Part shown: positions 23,684 to 29,853 of the stretch, piece after piece
Layout: every line of letters starts with the position of its first letter
Numbering within the stretch: position 1 is the first letter of the stretch
From: a virus
Reading direction: 5' to 3' (one strand)
DNA: 58,102 bases
IMG/VR virus record: IMGVR_UViG_3300046787_000172
Span: 1 to 58,102 of that record
Position numbers and translations under genes: made by a program
Notes under the pieces: generated by a model
Told to the model about the DNA's origin: nothing
The model's input: only the letters and a program-made list of their open reading frames with translations
Database searches by the model: none

Positions 23684-24552
23684 GAGAACATCGCCATCTT
23701 TGACGCCACGTCTTGCAACTTCTTCTTAGCCTCGACACGCTTGTTGGCTGAGCCCTTAATCATCTCCACATCTTTGAGGTAACCCTGCGCTGCTTCTTCC
23801 AACTCAGTGATATCTGCGAGCAGCTCAGGTGTCGGGCTGATTGCCAGCTTGCGAGCCAGTGTGCATCCATCGATGACGTTCTCGACAAGGCTGTTGTGGA
23901 AGCGTTCACCCTTGAGGCCTTGGTACTCGCCCAGCTTAGTCACCAGTGCTTGTATGGGCTTGAGCATGCGCTGCACAGTGTCAGCGTTGGCAGCTTGCGC
24001 GGCTTCTTCCTCGGCACGTTTGAACGATGCAACGTCGTCTTCACTGAGGTCGAACAGAAAGTGCGAGGCGTCAGGCATGGGCTGGAAGCGCAACTCAGCA
24101 GACATGGACATGCGGAAGTCATCTGCACTGGGGTACTCGGACACGTTGGCGCGTCCTGCTGCATGGCCGCTGTTGCGGTACATCACATCATCCAACACTA
24201 GCTGGTCATACATGGGCATGTAAGTGTCGAGCAGGTTGTCCACCTGAGCGATGCGGTGCTTCATCTCTTGCGTGTACTCCATGTACATATCGTTGGGGAG
24301 AATGCGTGGGCCAGCGTCCATGTAAGGCAGCGTGTGCTTCTTGTGGTACTGGTAGACCTCACCGTACTTGGCCATGATCTGGTTGATGGCTGAGTCCTTG
24401 TCCTTGAACAGCTTGGTGAGCACAGTGAGGCTGTTGTCTTTCTCCTGCGCTTGTAAGTTAGCCGTAAGCACAGCGTCACGCTTGGTCAGTGCTGCGCGAC
24501 GAATAGTCAGCTTGACGAGGACTACCTTGTCCGAGAGTTTTGTAGGTGTCAT
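23680..24552 (-). CDS. Helical protein, DUF3150-like (290 aa)
   Basis: CTGGAGAACTAAC precedes the ATG. The protein is mainly helical: LVKLTIRRAALTKRDAVLTA, a central part with YMDAGPRILPNDMY and MYDQLVLDDVMY, and a long C-terminal helix region. Length, helicity and linkage to MoxR and VWA genes suggest DUF3150, which in phages and plasmids often lies in such loci; the sequence match is from memory only. It could bridge ATPase and VWA protein. Confidence 0.5.
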   Translation of the reverse strand: MTPTKLSDKVVLVKLTIRRAALTKRDAVLTANLQAQEKDNSLTVLTKLFKDKDSAINQIMAKYGEVYQYHKKHTLPYMDAGPRILPNDMYMEYTQEMKHRIAQVDNLLDTYMPMYDQLVLDDVMYRNSGHAAGRANVSEYPSADDFRMSMSAELRFQPMPDASHFLFDLSEDDVASFKRAEEEAAQAANADTVQRMLKPIQALVTKLGEYQGLKGERFHNSLVENVIDGCTLARKLAISPTPELLADITELEEAAQGYLKDVEMIKGSANKRVEAKKKLQDVASKMAMFS

Positions 24553-24553
24553 G

Positions 24554-24832
24554 TTAGTTCTCCAGTGTGATGATTGCCACGGCGTATGCCTTGGCTGCTT
24601 TCAGAGAGCGGAACGTCCGGCTCTCGTTGTGATTGACGAATTGGCAGTCCCACTTGCGGTCGCCGATCTTGGTGACGTAGGCCACGGTGGCTTTCCATTG
24701 GCCGAGCATTGGTTTGTCGAAACGATTCTCGAGCGGGTCTTTGTCCCAGACCTTCTTGAGGTGGTGCTGTATCCGCCAAACCGTGGGCACGCCGTTGTTG
24801 GACATCAACTCTTCTTCCCAGACGTATCTCAT
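24554..24832 (-). CDS. 'AKAYV'-type small protein (92 aa)
   Basis: A beta-rich core (GQWKATVAYVTKIGDRKWDC) ends in the motif RSLKAAKAYAVAIITLEN. The last codons LEN carry the GGAG used by the next gene. The start has only a weak site; an internal ATG at residue 10 is possible. One of several similar genes at 24-28 kb. Confidence 0.55.
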   Translation of the reverse strand: MRYVWEEELMSNNGVPTVWRIQHHLKKVWDKDPLENRFDKPMLGQWKATVAYVTKIGDRKWDCQFVNHNESRTFRSLKAAKAYAVAIITLEN

Positions 24833-25104
24833 GGGTCTAACCTAACTACAGCCTCTACCCAAGCCTTGGCCTCATGGACGTGCTTGAACTCGGGTATGTC
24901 CGCTGGGGCGTCAACCCAGTAGCGGCGGTCGTAGACCTTCCACCGTTCGTGTCCACCACCGAAGGCGACTCTCGTGCGCCCAAGGTATTGGAGTTCAAAC
25001 AGCCTGCGGAGAGCCCTTGTCCGTTCTGTCGTGGTGACGTACCCGCTCAGGCTCCACGTCGCACCGTCGTCGCGGGTGTGCCATTTAAGGTCAGTGACTT
25101 TCAT
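24829..25104 (-). CDS. 'AKAYV'-type small protein (91 aa)
   Basis: The start is the ATG at 25104, which overlaps the upstream stop by ATGA. The core is basic and aromatic (LKWHTRDDGATWSLSGYVTT, GGHERWKVYDRRYW), ending KHVHEAKAWVEAVVRLDP. Paralogue-like relation to the genes at 24554, 25101 and 27156 rests on the shared end motif and size. Confidence 0.55.
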   Translation of the reverse strand: MKVTDLKWHTRDDGATWSLSGYVTTTERTRALRRLFELQYLGRTRVAFGGGHERWKVYDRRYWVDAPADIPEFKHVHEAKAWVEAVVRLDP

Positions 25105-25406
25105 ATGCTTAGCCTTATCATTGCTGTTGCCCACGCCATCGCGTCGTTCTTGTTGGTGAACTTGGGTATGTCCGACATGCGCAGTGCGAAGAGCTCAGGT
25201 GTCTGCGCACCGATGGTGACGTGCCACTTGCCCCAGTGCGGTGACTTGGCGTCTGCGTCGTAGGTGACGGTAGCTACTACTTGCTCTTCAGGTTTGCGTG
25301 ACTGCATTCCGGGGAATACATACAACATGTCGCGCTTGTAGTAGTACCGATCACCCTTGCGGACGTTCGATGGCACCCATCTGTAGTTGGTATAGGTGCG
25401 AGCCAT
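25101..25406 (-). CDS. 'AKAYV'-type small protein (101 aa)
   Basis: It starts three bases after the HNH gene's stop, without a clear ribosome site. Core: RWVPSNVRKGDRYYYKRDML and VVATVTYDADAKSPHWGKWH; end: FTNKNDAMAWATAMIRLSI. It belongs with the neighbours that share a beta core and a terminal 'DAxAW/AYxxA' helix. Confidence 0.55.
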   Translation of the reverse strand: MARTYTNYRWVPSNVRKGDRYYYKRDMLYVFPGMQSRKPEEQVVATVTYDADAKSPHWGKWHVTIGAQTPELFALRMSDIPKFTNKNDAMAWATAMIRLSI

Positions 25407-25409
25407 GGG

Positions 25410-25982
25410 TTACGGAAGAAATACCGAGCCGTGTTTCCGCAGTCGGTAGCTAAGCGTGTCGTACTTGATGCCAAGCTCTTCAGACCATTCGGTCAGGGTC
25501 TTGCCCTCGAACTTGACTGATCGTGTGGTGTTGTTCATCTGTTCTTTCTGTGTGGCCCAACGACAGTTGGATGGTTCGTAATCCCCCTTGGGGTCTTTGC
25601 GGTCGAGGGTCATACCCTCAGGGCGTTCGCCCATGTCGGCCAAGAAGTTCTCGAAGCTGTCTTGCCAGCGTTCGCACACCTTGATACCCGCACCACCGTA
25701 ATACTTGTACTGATCGTGTGTTGGTTCGTTGCAGCGTCGCCGCATTGAAATCCACGAGCGATGGGTTGGCGTCTTGGTCATGCCGTGCTTGGTCATGCGC
25801 TTGCTAGTCTCAGCGGCTCGAAGGCACCCACACGATTGGGTGTGGCCGTTCCTCAAGTCGAGCGATGCAACCACTGCTGTGTTGCCGCAGTCACAAGAGC
25901 ACTGCCACCGTATACCTTTGACGTGTGAGACAACAGTAAGCAAGCCGAAGCACTGGCCGGATATGTCGATGCGTTGTGTCAT
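25410..25982 (-). CDS. HNH homing-type endonuclease with N-terminal Cys-rich domain (190 aa)
   Basis: The N-terminal 55 residues hold a zinc-ribbon-like WQCSCDCGNTAVV and SCGCLR. Then the HNH part: HRSWISMRRRCNEPTHDQYK, YYGGAGIKVCERW, FENFLADMGERPEGMTLDRK and NCRWATQKEQ. The tail (LTEWSEELGIKYDTLSYRLR) is a DNA-binding HTH. It is a paralogue of 13472-13978 with a different N-terminus. AAAGGACCATC precedes the ATG and a promoter with a perfect TATAAT lies just upstream, as expected for an inserted mobile gene. Confidence 0.85.
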   Translation of the reverse strand: MTQRIDISGQCFGLLTVVSHVKGIRWQCSCDCGNTAVVASLDLRNGHTQSCGCLRAAETSKRMTKHGMTKTPTHRSWISMRRRCNEPTHDQYKYYGGAGIKVCERWQDSFENFLADMGERPEGMTLDRKDPKGDYEPSNCRWATQKEQMNNTTRSVKFEGKTLTEWSEELGIKYDTLSYRLRKHGSVFLP

Positions 25983-26008
25983 GATGGTCCTTTCAAATAC
26001 GCAGCATC

Positions 26009-26037
26009 ATTATACCCTAAAGTACTTCTTACATTAA
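26009..26037 (-). promoter_or_regulatory. Promoter for the HNH gene
   Basis: On the minus strand a perfect TATAAT (complement of 26009-26014) lies 17 bases after TTAATG (complement of 26032-26037), which matches the -35 consensus at three positions and overlaps the end of the MoxR gene. It would start transcripts about 25 bases before the HNH start codon. Confidence 0.55.
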
Positions 26038-27033
26038 AACTTCCGCGTTGCGGGAGGCCCACTCTACGAAGCTGCGTGTGTGTTTGATGGTAGGTTGCAG
26101 CTTGATCGCGTCCTTGGTAGCCATGACGTTGAACTCAGGAGACAGGCGGGACAGGTACTTGGACACACGATCGAAGTTATCTTTCGTTGACTTACGAGCC
26201 AGCGCACCAGTCAAGGCGTACAGAGTCGCAGGGTCTTGAGGTACGTCAGCGTCGGATGGAGACAGAAGTATTGAGTCGATATCAGGAAGTGACTCGTAGA
26301 TACGCTTGAAGCCAGTGTACTCAGCAGCAGCGCCATCGCCTACCTCACCAGCGCAGTTGTCGAAGAACAGGCCAGAGTCGAGCGATGATGGGATGAGGTT
26401 GACACGCTCCCACGAACGAGGCGTTGGATTGGCGAAGCGGTTGGCATCGAAGTCAGACAGCAAGCCGGGACGGAAGCGCAGGAACTGAATCAACACAGGG
26501 TCGATATCGTTCTCAAGCGCCCATGCAGTCCAGTCCTCGATGGTCTCTTGGAAGTCGAAGCGGCGTGTACGGTTGGCCAGCTTGGATGTGATGCGATTGG
26601 CACCAGACTTGTCTTCGGTACGGTTGCCAGTGGCGATGATGAACAGCTCGTCAGACAGCATGAGGTTGCCAGCACGACGGTCGTAGATAACACCGCACAG
26701 TGCGTTCTGCATGGGGACAGGCGCATCGGACAGCTCCTCCAGAATGAGTGCTGCGCGACCGACACCTTGGCGCAGGTTGTAGAACTCTTGGGGTGGAACC
26801 CAGCGTGTGTACTCGCCAGTGTTGTCAGGTACGCCGAGCACGTCAACAGGGTCACGCAGGGATGCAGTGAACTCCACGATCTTGTCGGACTCGATGCCAA
26901 GCTCAGAGATAACCTCACGAGCACAGGCTGACTTGCCACCACCGGGAGCGCCGAGGATGAATGGGACAACGGCATTGCCGCCATCGACACGGAACTGCTC
27001 GAGAACGGATGTTTTGATATTGCTGTAACGCAT
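26029..27033 (-). CDS. MoxR-type AAA+ ATPase (334 aa)
   Basis: Walker A is GAPGGGKS (28-35), Walker B ALILEEL (95-101), sensor 1 IIATGNRTE, followed by LANRTRRFDF; this is the MoxR/RavA branch of AAA+ proteins. The FTASLRDPVDVLGVPD segment after Walker A is also typical. MoxR ATPases act as chaperones with VWA proteins; here the likely partner is the VWA/metallopeptidase protein at 21785-22891, with an HNH gene and several small genes between. CAAGGAATCATC precedes the start. What the pair remodels is not visible. Confidence 0.9.
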   Translation of the reverse strand: MRYSNIKTSVLEQFRVDGGNAVVPFILGAPGGGKSACAREVISELGIESDKIVEFTASLRDPVDVLGVPDNTGEYTRWVPPQEFYNLRQGVGRAALILEELSDAPVPMQNALCGVIYDRRAGNLMLSDELFIIATGNRTEDKSGANRITSKLANRTRRFDFQETIEDWTAWALENDIDPVLIQFLRFRPGLLSDFDANRFANPTPRSWERVNLIPSSLDSGLFFDNCAGEVGDGAAAEYTGFKRIYESLPDIDSILLSPSDADVPQDPATLYALTGALARKSTKDNFDRVSKYLSRLSPEFNVMATKDAIKLQPTIKHTRSFVEWASRNAEVLM

Positions 27034-27083
27034 GATGATTCCTTGTGTGTTGAGAGATAGTTATGGAGCGTCTGGATGCCTGC

Positions 27084-27111
27084 CCCCATGCGTGACGCTT
27101 GAACGATGGGG
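27084..27111 (-). other. Leader hairpin before MoxR
   Basis: CCCCAT (27084-27089) and ATGGGG (27106-27111) form a 6-bp stem with an inner GCGT/ACGC stem. It lies in the 122-base gap before the MoxR gene and lacks a U-tract. It may be a regulatory leader structure. I see no gene in this gap. Confidence 0.35.
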
Positions 27112-27155
27112 TAGCCCGAATTCTGAGTTGTTCGTCTTACACAAACCTTACACAG

Positions 27156-27452
27156 TCACACATCAACGTGTAACTTCTTGAGCACCAGCCCTGTGGTGGC
27201 ATGGGCTTCTACGTATGCCTTGGCCTCGTCCAATGATGTGAACGATGCTGGTGGTTGTTTGGATATGCTGCCATACACGTTTGCATGGAAGGTGCCATGT
27301 TCTGTGACTTTGATGTAGCCCACTTGGTTGACTACTACGGACTGCTTGCTGCCATTCCAGCCCTTCATGTGGACTCGTGTGGATTTGGTCAGGTGGCATC
27401 GGTAGTAACCACTGTGTGGCGTACTCGCACCGTCCTCCCATATGAAGTTCAT
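27156..27452 (-). CDS. 'AKAYV'-type small protein (98 aa)
   Basis: CTGGAGGGCAC, the LEG codons of the preceding gene, precedes the ATG. Core: FIWEDGASTPHSGYYRCHLT, NQVGYIKVTEHGTFHANVYG; end: FTSLDEAKAYVEAHATTG. This is the clearest member of the small-protein type with a beta core and a terminal DEAKAYV helix. Function unknown. Confidence 0.65.
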   Translation of the reverse strand: MNFIWEDGASTPHSGYYRCHLTKSTRVHMKGWNGSKQSVVVNQVGYIKVTEHGTFHANVYGSISKQPPASFTSLDEAKAYVEAHATTGLVLKKLHVDV

Positions 27453-27688
27453 GTGCCCTCCAGCTTCTGTGTCACGTAGTAGGTGACGATGTGTGCCTTG
27501 GCGTCTTCGAGGTTGTCGAACTTCGCAGTGGGCTGGAGCCTGTCGTTGATGATCGCCATGAACTCGCCGTTGTCTAGGGTGTGTCTTATGTATCCAAGCA
27601 GCTCATCGGTCTCAGTGCCCTCACCAGCCAGCAGGTCGTACCATTCGTAGCACCCTCTTGAGCCTTTGAATGCGTCGTCCCATTTCAT
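27449..27688 (-). CDS. 'AKAYV'-type small protein (79 aa)
   Basis: Core: YEWYDLLAGEGTETDELLGY and EFMAIINDRLQPTAKF; end: DNLEDAKAHIVTYYVTQKLEG. The terminal Leu-Glu-Gly codons are the ribosome site for the next gene, whose ATG overlaps its stop. Unknown function. Confidence 0.6.
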   Translation of the reverse strand: MKWDDAFKGSRGCYEWYDLLAGEGTETDELLGYIRHTLDNGEFMAIINDRLQPTAKFDNLEDAKAHIVTYYVTQKLEGT

Positions 27689-27900
27689 GTGCCCTCCAGT
27701 TTCTTGGCCGCGTACTCGGCCAGTGCCTCCGGCGTGTCTCGGATGAAGATGACGTCGCCGCCGACGTTACATGCAACGTCTGTGTCGTCAGATGTGTGTG
27801 GGCATTCGTTGGGCCCATCGAACAGGCAGCCCGTGCATCGACCTCCTTGGATCGGCGGCACGATGAGGCAGTCGATGCCCCTCCATGTGTACTTGGTCAT
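27685..27900 (-). CDS. Cys-rich small protein (71 aa), family with 28101 and 28337
   Basis: The ATG at 27900 follows GGAGACCGGG. The sequence WRGIDCLIVPPIQGGRCTGC, NECPH and VACNVGGDVIFI gives five Cys in a C-x2-C...C...C layout, probably a zinc site, and ends AAKKLEG. It resembles the genes at 28101 and 28337 in Cys spacing and ending, indicating tandem duplication. Confidence 0.65.
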   Translation of the reverse strand: MTKYTWRGIDCLIVPPIQGGRCTGCLFDGPNECPHTSDDTDVACNVGGDVIFIRDTPEALAEYAAKKLEGT

Positions 27901-27986
27901 CCCGGTCTCCACCAAAGCAGGTCCATGAGTAGGACGCCAATGAGGAATACCAGTACGGCTATGCGTACTGCTCGATGTGTAATCAT
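27897..27986 (-). CDS. Single-pass membrane miniprotein (29 aa)
   Basis: The ATG follows GGAGGGAACT, one of the strongest sites here. The peptide is one membrane helix (RIAVLVFLIGVLLMDLLWW) with a basic N-terminus. The start overlaps the upstream stop by ATGA and the stop overlaps the next start by ATGA. Function unknown; it may alter the host membrane early. Confidence 0.6.
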   Translation of the reverse strand: MITHRAVRIAVLVFLIGVLLMDLLWWRPG

Positions 27987-28108
27987 AGTTCCCTCCAACC
28001 CGATTCGATACGGGCAATCAGTTGTTGAAATGTGATGCGGTGCAGTTGCCCGAACCCATCGTCCTGCCATACGGATGGGATACTGCCATGTTGGGTGTGT
28101 CTAGTCAT
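27983..28108 (-). CDS. Miniprotein (41 aa)
   Basis: The ATG at 28108 lies inside the last codons of the upstream gene. The product, with VWQDDGFGQLHRITFQQLIA, ends RIESGWREL, whose codons contain the strong GGAGGG of the following membrane miniprotein. Not recognised. Confidence 0.5.
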   Translation of the reverse strand: MTRHTQHGSIPSVWQDDGFGQLHRITFQQLIARIESGWREL

Positions 28109-28340
28109 AGATGGTCTTGCCTTCCAGTTTGAGTGTGACGACCATGAGGCATGCCGTGTCGTTGAGTGGGGCCCATATGATCTCGTCTTCGTTGCACCCG
28201 CCGGGCAGGGCGTCGCATATGTCGGTGTGGAGTTTGCCTATGCAGTGATCGCACCCGTTGTCGTTGTCATGCCGGGCCACGACCTCGTACGCATCCCATC
28301 GGAAGGTGTCGCCGGGTTTGTACTCGAGGCGCTCGGTCAT
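28101..28340 (-). CDS. Cys-rich small protein (79 aa)
   Basis: Second member of the Cys-rich type: WDAYEVVARHDNDNGCDHCI, DICD, GGCNEDEIIWAP, and ...LKLEGK near the end. Five Cys including C-x2-C suggest zinc binding. Its ATG overlaps the stop of the 28337 gene, and GGAGGGTAAGAC of that gene is its ribosome site. Confidence 0.65.
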   Translation of the reverse strand: MTERLEYKPGDTFRWDAYEVVARHDNDNGCDHCIGKLHTDICDALPGGCNEDEIIWAPLNDTACLMVVTLKLEGKTIYD

Positions 28341-28663
28341 GTCTTACCCTCCAGCTTCTCAGCCACGAGGTGTGCTCGGTACTCAGGGAACTTGGACGGT
28401 GCGACGAAGATGGTGTTGGTGTCCCCGCAGTCATGGCGCTTGAACTCTGGCGATCCAAACCCGTTGCCTAGGCGTTTGTATGCTTCAGACATGAGCTTGC
28501 AATGCTCGAAGTCGTTATCGTTCATCTCGGGACGGTAGAACGCGCACCCGTGGTGCGGACTGTCAACCCCCTCCATCTCAGGCACGATCATGTACCAGCG
28601 CCCACGCAGCTTTATCTGTGGGTAGTAGTCGGGGTCCAGCTTGGTCGGCTCGGGCGTCTTCAT
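28337..28663 (-). CDS. Cys-rich small protein (108 aa)
   Basis: Third and longest of the type: LRGRWYMIVPEMEG, HHGCAFYRPEMND, FEHCKL, KRHDCGDTNTIFVAP, then AEKLEGK. Its middle has a 30-residue insertion compared with the relatives. Function unknown; expression is coupled through four-base overlaps. Confidence 0.65.
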   Translation of the reverse strand: MKTPEPTKLDPDYYPQIKLRGRWYMIVPEMEGVDSPHHGCAFYRPEMNDNDFEHCKLMSEAYKRLGNGFGSPEFKRHDCGDTNTIFVAPSKFPEYRAHLVAEKLEGKT

Positions 28664-28881
28664 ATCGCAGTCCCCAGTCTGTTGCGGATGTACTCGTACA
28701 TGCGTTTGTATGCCTCCTTGGATTTGTGGTTGAGCACGAGCTGGCGTATGGCCATGAGCTCCTCACGGTCTTCTGACTTGGTGGGCTGGTCGCCAAGCCC
28801 TCGCTCGTTGTACTCAGCCTCTATGTCGCTGTCGTTGAACTCGGACAGGTCGACGTCTACCTCAACGGATATCCATGTCAT
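28660..28881 (-). CDS. Hypothetical protein (73 aa)
   Basis: An acidic N-terminus (SVEVDVDLSEFNDSDIEAEY) is followed by a helical C-terminus (REELMAIRQLVLNHKSKEAY, YEYIRNRLG). GCGGAGGGTAAGCC precedes the ATG and is encoded by the end of the gene before. This two-part pattern recurs in small phage proteins; no function assigned. Confidence 0.6.
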   Translation of the reverse strand: MTWISVEVDVDLSEFNDSDIEAEYNERGLGDQPTKSEDREELMAIRQLVLNHKSKEAYKRMYEYIRNRLGTAI

Positions 28882-29045
28882 GGCTTACCCTCCGCATGCA
28901 GTTGGGCGATGTACCCATCGAGGGCTTTGCGTCCATGCTTCTTGAGCATGTACAGGACTGATCGTACGTAGTCCGGGTTCGTAATTGCTTGGGTTCGGGT
29001 TGACGCCTTCAGTAGGCGCAGGATGATCCAATCTTCTTTGGTCAT
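28878..29045 (-). CDS. Small helical protein (55 aa)
   Basis: The ATG at 29045 overlaps the upstream stop and follows GAGGGAGCTGAA. The sequence (DWIILRLLKAS, YVRSVLYMLKKHGRKALDGY) is mostly helical and basic with a possible tri-helical fold. Its end (AEGKP) carries the next ribosome site. Confidence 0.6.
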   Translation of the reverse strand: MTKEDWIILRLLKASTRTQAITNPDYVRSVLYMLKKHGRKALDGYIAQLHAEGKP

Positions 29046-29239
29046 TTCAGCTCCCTCGGTTTAATCACCATGGTGTACCCCAATGAGTTGATACGCATCA
29101 GGGCGAGGTCAGTCAGGGTCTTGCAGCCGGTGAGTGCTGCGAATGTGTGTGCCGTGTCGCACACTGGGTATATGGTTTGCTTGCCATACACGTCACGGAT
29201 TTCCACCGTATATGTTTTGTCTGGTGTGGTGTCTGTCAT
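29042..29239 (-). CDS. Hypothetical protein (65 aa)
   Basis: AAAGGGCACATC precedes the ATG. The sequence VEIRDVYGKQTIYPVCDTAH, then LTGCKTLTDLALMRINSLGY, is a small alpha/beta protein. An operator-like inverted repeat lies 19 bases upstream of its start. Function unknown. Confidence 0.6.
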   Translation of the reverse strand: MTDTTPDKTYTVEIRDVYGKQTIYPVCDTAHTFAALTGCKTLTDLALMRINSLGYTMVIKPRELK

Positions 29240-29257
29240 GATGTGCCCTTTCTTTGC

Positions 29258-29278
29258 GTATACACAACGTGTGTATGT
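29258..29278. promoter_or_regulatory. GTATACACA operator-like inverted repeat (imperfect)
   Basis: The arms GTATACACA (29258-29266) and TGTGTATGT (29270-29278) match at 7 of 9 positions around a 3-base spacer. This is the same design as the perfect repeat at 29456-29476. It lies between two early genes, just before the start at 29239. Confidence 0.5.
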
Positions 29279-29283
29279 TGATG

Positions 29284-29442
29284 TTATCGGCTGAATCGCT
29301 CAGCCAAGTATTCCCGATATGCTGTCTCGGGGTCATCCATGTCCAAGGGGTTTGTGCCCATGTCAGCCTCGAAGATGAACGGCTCGCACTCTTCTTGGTC
29401 TTCGTTGATGTATACATACATTAGCTGTTGACGTTGGGACAT
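29284..29442 (-). CDS. Acidic small protein (52 aa), first gene of the early leftward run
   Basis: CAGGAGTCATC precedes the ATG at 29442. The product is acidic (YINEDQEECEPFIFEADMGT, MDDPETAYREYLAERF). A GTATAC palindrome (29408-29417) falls in codons 8-12. The nearest upstream feature is the perfect operator palindrome at 29456-29476, so this gene is probably directly controlled. Function unknown; small acidic first-early proteins often target host enzymes, but that is speculation. Confidence 0.65.
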   Translation of the reverse strand: MSQRQQLMYVYINEDQEECEPFIFEADMGTNPLDMDDPETAYREYLAERFSR

Positions 29443-29455
29443 GATGACTCCTGAT

Positions 29456-29476
29456 GTATACACACGTTGTGTATAC
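29456..29476. promoter_or_regulatory. Perfect GTATACACA/TGTGTATAC operator
   Basis: A perfect 9-bp inverted repeat with a 3-base spacer lies 14 bases upstream of the early leftward start. Each arm contains GTATAC, the core also found at 29258, 29410, 29843, 31073 and 31152. It is the best candidate for the binding site of the RHH protein encoded at 31176. Confidence 0.65.
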
Positions 29477-29491
29477 GTACGTTGATGGGGT

Positions 29492-29833
29492 AATTATCCA
29501 AGGTGATATCCAAGGTTTGATGGGCTTGGATAGTCGATGTTAGTGGGTACTGATGCTGGAACCCGCATGGATATTGGGCTGCGAGAGGGCATAAGGGTTT
29601 ACCCGGGGGTAATTATCCAATTATCCAAAAAAGCTGGAGGGTCAGCGAGGATTTTAGGGTCGTTGTGATTGTGTGCGCTTTGCGCACCTTCACGTAAAAA
29701 CACACACGCATCGTCTGTGTGTACCTAAATACTTGGATAATTGTCTAATTGTCTAATTGCACGTCTAACCCCTTGATTTTAAAGGGAAACCTAATTATCC
29801 AAGGTAAAACACCCCTTGGATAATTGGATAATT
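29492..29833. repeat. 8-bp AATTATCC/GGATAATT iterons; candidate replication origin or control region
   Basis: Copies of AATTATCC lie at 29492-29499, 29611-29618, 29619-29626 and 29793-29800; GGATAATT at 29735-29742, 29818-29825 and 29826-29833. Two related GTCTAATT units follow at 29743-29758. Several are in tandem with exact 8-bp period. A perfect 12-bp inverted repeat (29793-29804 with 29814-29825, 9-base spacer) is built from them. No gene is visible in 29443-29853. Iteron arrays beside an AT-rich stretch suit an origin or a multi-site regulator. Confidence 0.6.
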
Positions 29834-29853
29834 AGATGTGATGTATACACACG

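Noticed and set aside
29193-29417. Leftward 74-codon frame overlapping 29284-29442
   Set aside because: The frame at 29284-29442 has the good ribosome site and natural acidic protein composition; this one is a shifted shadow.
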